From NCBI GenBank assembly GCA_963678705.1, contig OY783204.1:11418759-11482758 (forward strand): 64,000 bases of DNA, given 5' to 3'. The stretch comes from Panorpa germanica (taxonomy: Eukaryota; Arthropoda; Insecta; Mecoptera; Panorpidae). The position numbers and the translations under genes were made by a program. Below the pieces are notes generated by a model. That model saw only the letters and a program-made list of their open reading frames with translations. It had not been told where the DNA came from and did no database searches. Positions 1 to 11,392 of this stretch are shown one piece after another. Numbering within the stretch: position 1 is the stretch's first letter; the number at the start of each line of letters is the position of its first letter.

Positions 1-782
1 AACTATATAAATAAAATTTGACTATATAAAAAACACGGGGTGCACGTGAACAGTACAAAATTTTATCATATGTTCCAAAGCAACACCGGTAGGATTAATA
101 TGGGAACTATCGAATTAATGCTTAATAAGCCTTATATGATTGCAAAGAATAGAAAACGCTACTCGATTCTACAATGTAACTGCTAAGATTTATCGTTGAT
201 GTGGTTATTTGGTGAAATAACTTAAGTCTTGTTTAAGAAATTAACAATCTCTTATGCTGATCCAAAAAATCTATCAATTATCATAAAAAAAGGTACTTGG
301 ATCTAAGAAAGAAGCATTATCAAACGGGACAAGGTATAAATGAAAGAGTAAGGTAGGATTATTTTACCATTGGTCGCCACTCTGTGCCTGATGTATGGAT
401 GACTCAGTAGCTGTGGTGATTACTCAGATGGATTCTACGCGTACGTCTCAGTATACAATTGCGATTACATTGTGACTTCTTTTCTTCTACTTGTGACTTT
501 CTGTGATGTCTCAAAGTCTTTACGGTGTTATATTTGAAATACCTTGTATAGTTGTTTGTCCTGAAGAGATCTTGTAGGATGAAATGCTGGTCTTGGATAA
601 ATTGTAAGTTGATTATATTTCAATGTAGTTGATCAGCATCCGATTCGTAAAAGACTTTATGTTAGATGGATGTTCTGTGAGACATTTTGTACTGATGCGC
701 TGGTTAGGATTAATTTTCAGCTCCAAAATCCGGCTCGAACGGATCAAACGTTAGTAAGCAGTATCCGGCTTGAAGGACCAAA
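1..782 (-). mobile_element. 5' leader of BEL/Pao element A0, cut by the window edge
   Basis: This stretch repeats the untranslated leader found upstream of gag at 6937-7668, 10157-10883 and 16795-17131. It therefore belongs to another minus-strand family A element whose coding part lies left of the window. It ends at a tRNA-Tyr-type primer-binding site (763-780) that abuts the LTR at 783. About 56 bp near positions 53-110 are present here and in the A3 leader but missing from the A1 and A2 leaders. I see no open frame in it. Confidence 0.75.
763..780 (-). other. Primer-binding site (tRNA-Tyr type) of A0
   Basis: Read on the minus strand this is TGGTCCTTCAAGCCGGAT, immediately after the LTR end. 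It is the complement of the 3' end of insect tRNA-Tyr (ATCCGGCTCGAAGGA plus CCA) with one mismatch. The tRNA identity comes from my memory of the Drosophila tRNA-Tyr sequence. A second, weaker copy lies at 728-746. Confidence 0.7.
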
Positions 783-1278
783 TGTTAAAAAGCATATCGT
801 GCGTATTTTTAGCACAGGAAATTAAATATCTTTACTTAAATTTTATATAAAAATTCACTTGTTTATTTTATCACATATAATTCACAAGTTTAAATAATAA
901 TAACAATAATTAATACTTAAAATATAATAAGGTACCTAGTAATAAATTGATAGCAATAAATTAGTAAGCAGTAAAAGAGTAGCTAATAATAAAGTAGACA
1001 TTAATAAAGTAGTAACAATGTAGCTATGGGACGTAATAACTGCTCTGATAACAGCGCAATCACTTATATAGGCCAGGAAAAAGGGAAGGGATTGTGACCA
1101 GCTGTAATCTGGTTGATGAAAGAGGTCTCTGGTGGAGCAAATACAAATAAATTAAGGTAACATTTGGTGAACAAAGAAGTTTTAAACATTAAATTACAAA
1201 CATTATAACGAAATAATAAATTGAGGACAACAAAATACCTTACAACAAGTAAAACGAAACACGGTTTGTCAAAAGACA
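783..1278 (-). repeat. LTR-a, family A: 3' LTR of A1 and 5' LTR of A0
   Basis: The segment is bounded by TG (783) and CA (1278), so on the minus strand it starts TGTCTTTTGACA and ends TTAACA. Its outer side touches the A0 primer-binding site, and its inner side lies 13 bases from the integrase stop of A1. It therefore serves two elements at once. It lacks a 34-base stretch present in LTR-b between two AGCAC repeats. No second LTR or target duplication separates A0 from A1. Confidence 0.75.
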
Positions 1279-1291
1279 AAATTTGTTTAAG

Positions 1292-1985
1292 CTATTCTTC
1301 TCCATGCTCCACCTTTTGATATGCTGAGGGCAGATCAAGATTGTAGAAGTGGCAGAGGGGCGAGACGCCTGACGGCAATTGTTATTTCTCTTAACTTAGT
1401 CTTCAGAACAGCAACTCTCGTGAGTAAATCGTTTCCTGATAACAGCTTGATGATGCGACCAATTGCCCATTGTGTTGGTGCTAAATGGTCTTCATGAATC
1501 ATAACTAATGATCCTATATGAAGTTTCGTATTGGTTGAAGTTTTCCATTTACTACGTTGTTGGCAATGGTTTATATAATCAGAAGTCCACCTTTTCTAGT
1601 ACTGCTAAACTCGTTCTTGCACATGTGCAAAACGTTGCATCTGGTTTAAATTAACAGGTGCACATGCTGCAGGCATGTTGCTGGTAATTTGACGACCAAT
1701 AAGTAAGTGTCCAGGAGTGATGGGAGTAAGGCCATTAGGATCTGATGACATTAGATACAGAGGGCGGGAGTTTATTATTGCTTCTATTTGAGTCAAGAAT
1801 GTGTACGTATATTTATAAGATAAATGCCTATTTAAAAGTACCTTTTTTATATGACTCTTAGTAGACTTGATATTTGCTTCCCATAAAAAACCAAAATGTG
1901 GGGAACGTGGCGGAATAAATTTCCATATTACAGATAATTTAAAAGCAGAGATCGACAATTTAGATGAATATGACTTATTTGACAA
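1292..1985 (-). pseudogene. A1 pol: integrase core and C-terminus, broken
   Basis: Minus-strand remains of a BEL/Pao integrase. The DDE-core glutamate is visible in GFLWEANIKSTK, followed by the family signatures LTQIEAIINSRPLY, ITPGHLLIGR and a C-terminal tail ending in EHGEE at the stop 1292-1294. The reading frame changes near 1600. Upstream of 1985 the piece that should hold the second catalytic aspartate (SDNGTNF in other copies) is missing, and A3 lacks it too. The enzyme would have inserted retrotransposon cDNA into the genome; this copy cannot be active. Confidence 0.85.
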
Positions 1986-2274
1986 AAACTAAAGTATATG
2001 GTCGACGGCTTTCCTCGACGCGAAATAAAACGATTAAGTTCTGCCAGGAAACATTTAGTCGATAATTCTGTTACTAATTCCAGGTGTACTGCTTTAGTAG
2101 CGAAACATATAAACAGACTAATATATGACTTGATTTAATTGCTACCGCGACTATAACGATTTTTTATCATAATAGGGCCAGCATAATTAATAACGCCGGT
2201 AATTCTGAAGGGATAATTAAAAACGCTTCTGTCAGAGGGTAAAGAACCTATTACATTTACAACATATGATGCAA

Positions 2275-3330
2275 TTATGAACTTATAGATTTAGCTAGTG
2301 ATATTCCTCTTAGGGGCCAGAACTTGTCTCTAACAGAGAATAATAAAGCTTGTGGACCTGAATAGAACAGTCTTATATGTTCATGTTGCATAATTAATAT
2401 TTTAAGTGAATGTTTAGGGTGCAATATAATAGGTTGTTTTTTATCAATAGTAAAATTTGAATGTTGTAATCGACCTCCTACACGTATGATATTATTATCA
2501 TCCAAAAAAGTATTTAGAGATAATAATTGTCTACTATTGTGCAGTGGTACGTTTCTTTTGAAAGAACTTATTTCATTAAAAAAGTGTTTACTCTGCGACA
2601 ATCTTAACAATGAATGCATTGCATTTTGTAATTCCGACACTGACAAGGGTCCTACTATTTTATTGGCTCTACTTTTACATGTATGTGAAAATCGTAAGCA
2701 ATAAGCAGTAACTCTTTTAAGTGTACGTAAGTTTGAATACAATCTAAATATATTTATGGACGATGTAACCAAGAAATTAGACAAGATGATTTTTTGGGTT
2801 TCTGGTATATCTACTACATTGTAAATGCTTGCAGGCCATGAATCAGAGGACTCATGTAACCAAGATGGGCCTGTCCACCATAAATTATTTTTTATTAGCA
2901 AACTAGCATGCGTACCTCTCGAAATAAGATCAGCTGGGTTACAGTGTGTGGGCACGTGACGCCATTGATAAAGCTCTGTCATGCTAGATTGTATTTCTGC
3001 GACGCCATTTGCTACAAACACTTTTAGAGTGCTGGATGATGACTTAGGCCATGAAAGTACTATAGTTGAATTTGACCATAAGAAAACTTTATATACAGTA
3101 TTAGGTGTAATACTTAAAAGCTTTTGTGTCATTCTAGCCAAAATTAACGCTGCGCACAACTCCAAACAGGGGATACTTAAAGTTTTTAGAGGGGCTACTT
3201 TCGACTTGGAATGAACTTAATAGACTTTAGACGCTCCTTGTTTATTTTCACTCTTAAAATAAATGCAAGCACCATAAGCAAGCTCGGAAGCATCGCAAAA
3301 CCCATGTAACTCTGTTCTGGTAGAATCGAC
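2275..3330 (-). pseudogene. A1 pol: RNase H and integrase zinc-binding domain, broken
   Basis: From 3165 down to 2275 a 296-codon open stretch begins at the RNase H motif LELCAALILARMTQKLL. The next RNase H aspartate position reads LWSNSTIVLSW (asparagine), whereas A3 keeps LWSDSTIVLSW. The tail HPKHSLKILIMQHEH and the following residues match the start of the integrase H2C2 zinc domain; the frame ends before the cysteine pair. The part before 3165 (HGFCDAS motif, about 3290-3330) is in another frame. Confidence 0.82.
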
Positions 3331-3774
3331 TATAATTACCATGCGTAGGATAGAAATATTATTATTATCAGGCAAGTGTTTGAATAATAATATTCAAATC
3401 TCGTGTAAAATAAAAGGAATTTCATCGTCCCAATGTAGTTACAAAAACAGTAGTTCTTGCATCATTTTTTCAAAGGGAATGATACAGGGTGATAATAATC
3501 CTAAAGGATCGAAGATTTCAGACACAAAAGACAATATTGAGCGGTTTGTGACTTCATCAGGTTCCGTAATAGAAGTGATGTTGTATTTAAATTCGTCTGA
3601 GATTAAGTTCCACTTGACGCCTAAAGTCTTTAAATGATTTGAGTCGCCTAAATCCAAATGAAAGAACTTATCGGACTTATCATTTTTCATATTTGAAAGT
3701 ACAGTAGGTGAATTAGCTATCCACTTTCTAACTTTAAAATCCGCACTGGATAAAATAGTATTAATTTCTTTGTC

Positions 3775-3854
3775 TGTCGCACTTAATAAAGTCTTGTCTC
3801 AAAAAAAAAACAGTTACAGTTTTGAGGTAATGTTCATAAGACTGCTTGTACGTG

Positions 3855-3920
<66 letters not shown>

Positions 3921-3956
3921 ATATTTTTCAACACTAGTTTCAAACTGTCAAACTTA
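3775..3956 (+). repeat. Satellite fragment inserted in A1 RT
   Basis: This segment matches one stretch of the 1.18-kb satellite, from the TTTGTCTATCGCACTTA-type sequence through the AT run to CAACACTAGTTTCAAACTG. A3 has no such insertion, and its sequence runs straight through the corresponding point (near 13790). The orientation equals that of the big arrays, opposite to the monomer at 8225-9264. Confidence 0.8.
3857..3916. repeat. (AT)30 microsatellite
   Basis: Sixty bases of perfect AT dinucleotide repeat. It is an expansion of the short TATATATA run found in every satellite monomer, where it is usually 8-20 bases long. It lies inside the satellite fragment that interrupts A1 RT. Confidence 0.97.
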
Positions 3957-5086
3957 ACACAAGGGTTCAAAGGCTCTGCTAAATCGTCAGAACCGGTATT
4001 CAAATCGTCAACGTAAAAGTCGTTTAATATTAAATCCGCTGCTTTAGGATTTAGGACTTGTGATTCATAACCTAGCTGAGTGAGGCTCTTTGTAGCTAAA
4101 AATTATGCGGCTGCCGTGCCGTAAGTAACAGTATTTAACCGATACGCTAATAATGGTTTGTCGGGCTTAAAACGCTTAAGGATTTGCTGCAAATTTTTTT
4201 GCGACGAATCTACCAACACTTGACGATACATCATAGCTATATCTGCTATCACGACGTAAGTATATAAACGAAATTTAGTTAGTAATGTAAGGAGATCACA
4301 TTGAATAGTAGGGCCATTAGCCTGTAGCTCGTTCAGTGAGATGCCTGTTGTGGTAGGCATAGAGCCGTTGAATACTACTCGAAGTTTACTCCTGATACTA
4401 CTTGGTTTCAACACACCATAGTGCGGTAAAAAGTATGAAATATCTATGGGTGTTTGGAAATGTACTCTTCCATAAAAGAATTATACAATTTCCTTAACTC
4501 AGTGTCTGGTGACAGTTTCTTTTCAAGCGATAAGAAACGATTTGTAGCGTTATTCTTAAAATTTCCTAATAGCGTAGTTGGTTTTTTAAAAGGGATAGTA
4601 ACAAGAAACCGACCAGTGGGGTCACGAATTGTCGTTCGTTTAAAATGGTCTTCGCAGGCTAATTCTTCCGCAGTATTTAAACTACAGCTTTTTACAGATT
4701 CAATTGTATAGAACTTGGAAAGTTAATTCTGTATTTGTGAATAATAACAATGTGATCGTACGTTACCATTAGCTGCTTTAGTTCCTATTACAATCGAACC
4801 AAGTGTGGTTTTCTGAACGCTTATAAGATTACTAATTAAACGTATCTTTCCTACCTGTAGAAGGTTCCAAAAAATGTCTGCTCCTAGCAGCAGGTCTACA
4901 CGACCAGACTTTATAAATTGTGGGTATGCTAATTGAATGTGTGAGGGAATTTTCAGACTAGTTACGTCTAAATTCGAATGTGGTATGTTGTCAGTTATTT
5001 TGTAAAAAATTAATCAGTTAACAGATGTCTTATAAGTAGTAGCTAGTGATTCAAGTTGAACGCTTATCTTAGACGTTATGTTTGGC

Positions 5087-5740
5087 TTAGTTTTTCCTAT
5101 ACCAGATATAGCTACATTCGTGGGTGTAAAAATTTGCCGTTAACCTGTTCGCTAATTGGTTGGTTACAAAACTAGTTTTGTTTACATTGTCCAATAAAGC
5201 GCGTGCGAAAATTGATTTACCATTACTATCGGTTACTTTAACTACAGCAGTAGAAAGTAACACGTTCCCTGAGTTTACTACTTGACTAGAGAATGTGTCA
5301 CTAAAAGTACTTGACTGTGGTGAATCAGATTGAGATGTAGCTAAATGTAAAAGCGTGTGGTGTTGTTTGTTGCATATATTGCAAAGGAAAGTAATAGGGC
5401 ACTTTTTAGTGTTGTGTCCTTTTCTCAAACAATCTAAACATAACGTGCGCTTTAGACATTCGTTAGTACGTGCAAAAATGGACAATTTTAGGAAAGCTTT
5501 ACATTGGTAAACACGATTGGTATCACTACAAAAATGTTTTTTGTTGTGCTGTGCTACAACTAATGAGCGTTGAAATTTAGATTTCCTACCGATTTTAAAG
5601 TTATCGCTTTGTTCGTCTAATTCGTGGGCTCTTTCTAACATAAAGGATAAGAGGGAATCCACTGTTTGATAATCTGATTTAGATTGCGGACTAGACTGGC
5701 AGTGACCCTTTGTGCTATCGTCTAACTTTTGTAATGTCAA
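5087..5740 (-). pseudogene. A1 gag C-terminus with zinc knuckles, and protease start
   Basis: A 217-codon open stretch. DYQTVDSLLSFMLERAHELDEQ is the end of the BEL gag core. It is followed by a CX2CX4HX4C knuckle (CLDCLRKGHNTKKC) and a second Cys/His cluster (CNICNKQHHTLLH), which would bind RNA. The aspartic protease region follows as ARALLDNVNKTSF, where B2 has LLDNGSQTSF; the glycine and serine of the active-site loop are lost. The frame stops at the start of the protease flap region. Confidence 0.85.
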
Positions 5741-5806
5741 TACGGTGACGAGTTGGTTCCATCTGTGTTCTAACGGAATGCTATTTTCAAGGGAATTGAC
5801 ATGTTT

Positions 5807-6502
5807 TTAAAGAGTAACGGCTGTGGTTCTTAAGCTATCACTGGACTCAGTAATCAGATTCGGGATGTTTAAGAACGATTTTACATGATAGAAAACTATC
5901 TTTCCCTTATTGTCATATGCTTCGAGAATAAGATTCCAACACAACTCATAATTTTTAGCCTCGATTTCTATATAAGTAATTATGTCAAGAGCTGCACCTA
6001 TTAGACAGCTTCGCAAGAGATGGAGCTTTTTTTAATTGTTAAACCTGTTTTGACTATGTATTAGGCTTACCTAGCTTGACTTAAATGAATGCTATTCGGA
6101 TATGTCACCATGAAAGTCTGGCACGCCTATACGGAATAGCTCAATGTTATTGCCGGTATTGTGGTTTGAACGAAAATCAAAAGAAACGGGTTGTGAATTA
6201 AAATCGATCCATATTTTATTAAATATTGATTCTTACGGTAAATATTTAATATTGAAATCTTCACGGATTTTGTCAATGCGTTCCGTTTCCTCATTATCAT
6301 CAGCAACCATTACTTGTATATCTATACAGATGTTGCTAAGTTCGGATGATAATATGGAACAAATTCTCTTATACGTTTTAATGTCTTAGATATTGTACGT
6401 GGATGGATCGTTTACGTTAATTTTCTTTATTAATTTAGTATATATTTCTAAATTAACTTGACAAGAATGCAACATGGCATTCAGCTTCTTTAGATTAACC
6501 AT
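5807..6502 (-). pseudogene. A1 gag N-terminal half, broken
   Basis: Starts at the ATG at 6502-6500 (MVNLKKLNAMLHS), chosen because A3 opens at the same ATG. Recognisable pieces are NICIDIQVMVADDNEE and IGVPDFHGDISE, the conserved gag core entry of BEL elements, and near 5950-5880 YELCWNLILEAYDNKGKI. At least two stops (one in the YNI-DI segment, where A3 has Gln) and a frame change interrupt it. Confidence 0.8.
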
Positions 6503-7648
6503 AATTGCAAAAGATTGATTTTCAAAACAAAAGATAGCAAAACACTAAAATAATTATTTAGGTTAAATAATATTATCAAATGATAAATATACTTTAAAAC
6601 TTAAGCAAAATGCAAAGTTATTGAAAATAAATTTTAATGTAATTTCCAAAAATTAAAATGTAAATAACAATTAACAAAGGGAAGATTGAAGTAATTCAAA
6701 ATGATTAAACGTTTAACAGTTTAAAATTTAAAAACAGTAAGTATTCTAATGAAAAAATTATACAATGCTGCAAGGAACATTATTGTTAAACTCTAGGTTA
6801 TTATACAAAACTTTGAAGAAACAATTGTAAACGCGTGCCAGGGGTGATCTGGAATGTTAAACAATTTTAAAAGAACTAAAGATAATAATCTAATAAGGCT
6901 TTTGTTTATGTGATTTTATATAGATAACGAATATAACTATATAAATAAAATTTGACTATATAAAAAACACGGGGTGCACGTAAACAGTCGAATCAATGCT
7001 TAATAAGCCATATATGATAGCAAAGAATAGAAAACGCTACTTGATTCTACAATGTAACTGCTAAGATTTATCGTTAATGTGGTTATTTGGTAAAATAACC
7101 TAAGTCTTGTTAAATAAATTAACAATCTCTTATGCTGATCCAAAAAATCTATTAATTATCATAAAAAAAGGTACTTGGATCTAAGAAAGAAGCATTATCA
7201 AACAGGAAAAGGTATAAAAGAAAGAATAAGGTAGGATTATTTTACCATTGGTCGCCACTCTGTGCCTGATGTATGGATGACTCAGTAGCTGTGGTGATTA
7301 CTCAGATGGATTCTACGCGTACGTCTCAGTATACGATTGATTTCATTGTGACTTGTTTTCTTTTACTTGTGACTTCTTTTTTTCTACTTCTGACTTCCTG
7401 TGATGTCTCAAAGTCTTCACGGTGTTAAAACTCGAAGGACCTTGTATAGTTGATTGTCCTGGAGAGATCTTGTAGGATAAAATGCTGGTCTTGGATCAAT
7501 TGTAAGTTGATTAGAAATTCAGCATTTGATTCTTACAGGACCTGATCTTAGATGGATGTTCTGTGAGACATTATGTACTGATGCGCTGGTTAGGATTAAT
7601 TTTAAGCTCCAAAATCCGGCTTGAACGGATCAAATGATAGTAAGCAGT
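6503..7648 (-). mobile_element. A1 untranslated leader
   Basis: AT-rich leader between the primer-binding site and the gag ATG, about 1.1 kb. It aligns along its length with the A0, A2 and A3 leaders. It lacks the 56-bp piece held by A0 and A3 (deletion point near 6988), a lesion shared with A2. No coding potential or RNA gene seen. Confidence 0.7.
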
Positions 7649-7666
7649 ATCCGGCTCGAAAGACCA
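7649..7666 (-). other. Primer-binding site of A1
   Basis: On the minus strand TGGTCTTTCGAGCCGGAT, one mismatch from the tRNA-Tyr 3'-end complement, two bases from the LTR edge. Confidence 0.7.
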
Positions 7667-7668
7667 AA

Positions 7669-8198
7669 TATTAATAAGCAGATCGTGCGTATTTTTAGCA
7701 CTACGCTTGGTTGAAAATTCTTGAGGAGCAAGCACAGGTTATTAAATATCTTCACTTAAATTTTATATAAAAATTCACTTGTTTATGTTATCACATATAA
7801 TTCACAAGTTTAAATAATAATAACAATAACTAATACTTAAAATATAATAAGGTAGCTAGTCATAAATTGATAGCAATAAATTAGTAAGTAGTAAAAGAGT
7901 AGCTAATAATAAAGTAGACATTAATAAAGTAGTAACAATGTAGCTAAGAGACGTAAGAACTGCTCTGATAACAGCGCAATCACTTATATAGGCCAGGAAA
8001 AAGAGAAGGTATTGTAACCAGCTGCAATCTGGTTGATAAAAGAGGTCTCTGGTGGAGCAAATACAAACAGGTTAAGGTAACATTTGGTGAACAAAGAAGT
8101 TTTAAACATTTAATTACAAGAACTATAAGGAAATAATAAATTAAGGACAACAAAATACTTTACAACAAGAAAAACGAAAGACGGTTTGTCTAAAGACA
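7669..8198 (-). repeat. LTR-b, family A: 5' LTR of A1 and 3' LTR of A2
   Basis: Full-length LTR, about 530 bp. The inner edge reads TA instead of TG. It carries 34 bases between two AGCAC copies that LTR-a and LTR-c lack. Bases 8199-8224 continue into the last codons of an A2 integrase (TTATTCTTCTCC) before the satellite begins, so the LTR also closed element A2. Confidence 0.75.
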
Positions 8199-8224
8199 AA
8201 ATTTGTTTAAGTTATTCTTCTCCA

Positions 8225-9264
8225 ATAACTCTGTCGTTTTCAGTATAAGACAATAATAAGTGCGTTAGACAAAGAAAGTGATAATAATTAGGTTAGTGTT
8301 AGTGCTTAAACATCAACTGCTTAAGAAATTTAAGAAATCTGTAGAGCTATATAAGGAAGACCTCAGATAAACACTACAAATATACGAAAGACAAAAAGTT
8401 GCTGCTTACTATCAAGTAAGTCAATTAACATTAACTATAAATAATATTAAAACATAACAATTAGTTTATATTAAAGTGAGTTTCCTAATAATAGAGAGAG
8501 TGTATTAATTGTTATAAGTGAACAATATATGCAATTTTCTTGGAAATTGTGGAAAGACTATATAGAGTTTATAGAAATTCAGGGTGCCTTTGATAATGTC
8601 TGGTGGCCAAGTGCCCTTTGAAGAATTAGTTCGGCAAAAACCTCTACGAACGTCCACTGGGCTATAGAGAACTATATTTCTTGTAAACCATTAATTTTAC
8701 AAACCGATTACCGTTCCATGAAAAGGCAACTATCTAATGGTTGTCCTCAGCGATCCGTAATGGGCCCTAAAATTTGGAACATGGTATTCGACGAAAACAG
8801 TGTTTCTCACTCGAAAGGTTGTGTAAACGTATGTTTTGCCGATGATAAAGTGATCCTTGTCTGTGCAAATAGTAGAGAACAATTAGAAAGCCGTTCTTGA
8901 GCTGCTATAGATAAAATGTGTAGTTTCTTTAAGCTACACAAAATGGCTATATCTTTAAGTAAAACAAAGATGATGATGCTTGCCTCTGGCAAGACAGATA
9001 AGACTTAACAGAAAAAGGAAAAACTACGTATTTGTTTACAAAGACGTTAGTTTTGCTTTGCAAAATAAGTGGTCCCTATCTTCTGTGTGTGTTTTGATCG
9101 GATCCTGCTACTTTAGGTGAAAAAAGTAAATAAAAGTGTTTTTACAAAATCTTGACAGTTCGAAACTAGTGTTGAAAAATATAACTATATATATATTTAT
9201 GACACGTACACGCGGTCTTATGAACATAACCTCAAAACTGTAACTTTGTCGTTTTTAAGATAAG
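8225..9264 (-). repeat. One inverted satellite monomer replacing the A2 interior
   Basis: A single, roughly complete monomer (about 1,040 bp) of the satellite, in the orientation opposite to the arrays at 17132-64000. Both ends fall in the same part of the monomer, the motif around CTTTGTCGTTTTTGAGATAAG, so the piece is a circularly permuted unit with a short overlap of its own ends. It begins 26 bases after LTR-b and is followed by 30 bases of unassigned sequence before A2 gag resumes. Confidence 0.8.
8557..9008 (+). pseudogene. R1-clade RT remnant in the inverted monomer
   Basis: Plus-strand translation shows QGAFDNVWWPSAL, a TGA where most other monomers have CGA, then KRQLSNGCPQRSVMGP, WNMVFDE and FADDKVILV with SREQLESRS. 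A second TGA follows SRS. These are the fingers-to-palm motifs of an R1-type non-LTR reverse transcriptase (FADD in place of YADD). It has no start and no other domains, so it is a fossil fragment. Confidence 0.8.
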
Positions 9265-9294
9265 TTATTAATAACTCAGTAATAATCAATTAAT

Positions 9295-9724
9295 AGCTTG
9301 ACTTAAATAAATGCCATTCGGATATGTCACCATGAAAGTCTGGTACGCCTATACAAGGTTGCTCAATGTCATTGTCGGTATTGTGGTTTGAACGCATATC
9401 AAAAGAAATGAGTGGCGAATTAGAATCGATCAATATTTTATTGAATATTGGTTCTAAAGGTAAATATTTAATATTGAATTCTTCACAGATTTTGTCAATG
9501 CGTGCCATTTCCTCATTATCATCAGCAACCATTAATTGTATATCTATACAGATGTTGCTAAGTTCGGATAATAATGGGAAACAAATTCTCTTATACGTTT
9601 TAATGCCTTGGATATTGTACGTGGATGGATCGTTTACGTTAACTTTCTTTATTATTCTAGTTTATATTTCTAAATTAGCTTGACAAGAATGCAACATGGC
9701 ATTCAGCTTCTTTAGATTAACCAT
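9295..9724 (-). pseudogene. A2 gag N-terminal fragment
   Basis: Starts at the ATG at 9724-9722 and covers the first 140 or so codons of gag. Best seen at 9532-9290: MVADDNEEMARIDKICEEF, then IGVPDFHGDISEWHLFKSS. The rest of gag, all of pol and the integrase are absent, replaced by the satellite monomer to the left. Confidence 0.82.
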
Positions 9725-10863
9725 AAATGCAAATAATTGATTTTCAAAACAAAAGATGGCAAAATACTAAAATAATTATTTAGGTTAAATTAAATTATCA
9801 AATGATAAATATATTTTAAAACTTAATCAAAATCCAAAGTTATTGAAAATAAAGTTTAATGTAAATTCCAATAATTAAAATGTAAATTACAATTACCATA
9901 GGGAAGAATGAAGTAATTTAAAATGATTATATGTTTACCAGTTTAAAATTTAAAACCAGTAAGTATTCTAATGAAAAAATATTACAATGCTGCAAAGAAC
10001 ATTATTGTTAAACTCTAGGTTATTATACAATACTTTAAACAAACAATTGTAAACGCGTGCCAGGAGTGATCTGGAATGTTTAACAATTTTCAAAGAACTA
10101 AAGATGATAATATAATAAGGCTTTTGTTAAGGTGATTTTATATAGATAACAAATATAACTATATAAATAAAATTTGACTATATAAAGAACACGGGGTGCA
10201 CATGAACAGTCGAGTCAATGCTTAATAAACCATATATGATAGAAAAGAATAAAAAACGATACTTAAATCTACAATGTAACTGCTAAGCTTTATCGTTAAT
10301 GTGGTTATTTGGTGAAATAACCTAAGTCTTGTTTAATAAATTAACAATCTCTTATGCTGATCCAAAAAATCTACCAATTATCATAAAAAAAGGTACTTTG
10401 ATCAAAGAGAGAAGCAATATCAAACGGGACAAGGTATAAATAAAAGAATAAGGTAAGATTATTTTACCATTGGTCGCCACTCTGTGCCTGTTGTATGGAT
10501 GACTCAGTAGCTGTGGTGATTACTCAGATGGATTCTACGCGTACGTCTCAGTATACAATTGCAAATACATTGTTACTTCTTTTCTTCTACTTGTGACTTC
10601 CTGTAATGTCTTAAAGTCTTTACGGTGTTATAACTCGAAAGACCTTGTATAGTTGTTTGTCCTGAAGAGATCTTGTAGGATGAAATGCTGGTCTTGGATC
10701 AATTGGAAGATGATTATAAATCAATGTAGTTGATCAGCATCCGATTCGTAAAAGACTTGATGTTAGATGGATGTTCTGTGAGACATTTTGTACTAATGCG
10801 CTAGTTAGGATTAATTTTCAGCTCCAAAATCCGGCTCGAACGGATCAAATGTTAGTAAGCAGT
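9725..10863 (-). mobile_element. A2 untranslated leader
   Basis: Aligns with the A1 leader, including the shared 56-bp deletion (point near 10208). No gene seen. Confidence 0.7.
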
Positions 10864-10881
10864 ATCCGGCTCGAAGGACCA
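10864..10881 (-). other. Primer-binding site of A2, best preserved
   Basis: On the minus strand TGGTCCTTCGAGCCGGAT, with no mismatch to the tRNA-Tyr 3'-end complement as I recall it. A weaker copy with the same core (ATCCGGCTCGAACGGATCA) lies about 36 bp to the left, as in A0 and A1. Confidence 0.75.
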
Positions 10882-10883
10882 AA

Positions 10884-11379
10884 TGTTAATAAGCATATCG
10901 TGCGTATTTTTAGCACAGGAAATTAAATATCTTCACTTAAATTTTATATAAAAATTCACTTGTTTATTTTATCACATATAATTCACAAGTTTAAATAATA
11001 ATAACAATAATTAACACTTTAAATATAATAAGGTAGCTAGTAATAAATTGATAGCAATAAATTAGTAAGTAGTAAAAGAGTAGCTAATAATAAAGTAGAT
11101 ATTAATAAAGTAGTAACAAAGTAGCAAAGAGACGTAAGAACTGCTCTAATAACAGCGCAGTCACTTATATAGGCCAGAAAAAGAAGAATGGATTGTGACC
11201 AGCTGTAATCTGGTAGATAAAAGAGGTCTCTGGTGGCGCAAATACAAACGAATTAAGGTAACATTTTGTGAACAAAGAAGTTTTAAAAATGAAATTACAA
11301 AAATTATAACGAAATAATAAATTAAGGACAACAAAATACTTTACAACAAGAAAGACGAAACACGGTTTGTCTAAAGACA
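10884..11379 (-). repeat. LTR-c, family A: 5' LTR of A2 and 3' LTR of A3
   Basis: TG at 10884 and CA at 11379, 496 bp, the same length class as LTR-a with the same 34-base gap. It is followed directly by the A3 integrase stop at 11393. Confidence 0.78.
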
Positions 11380-11392
11380 AAATTTGTTTAAG

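Larger units (their letters stand above)
3439..4730 (-). pseudogene. A1 pol: reverse transcriptase, broken and interrupted
   Basis: RT motifs in order on the minus strand are LKPSSIRSKLRVVFNGSMP, then VVIADIAMMYRQV (catalytic aspartate of motif A), NLQQIL, YRLNTVTYGT and FYVDD (motif C, near 4010). A premature TAA follows YGTAAA near 4100, where A3 has a serine codon. A 180-bp satellite fragment containing (AT)30 sits in the thumb region at 3775-3956. Another TAA at 4723-4725 precedes RT and is shared with A3. The connection domain resumes at 3690-3439 (LSFVSEIFDPLGLLSPC). Confidence 0.85.

Noticed and set aside
1064..1279. 71-codon minus-strand frame in LTR-a, repeated at 11165-11380
   Set aside because: It lies wholly inside an LTR, lacks any motif and is conserved only because the LTR is repeated.
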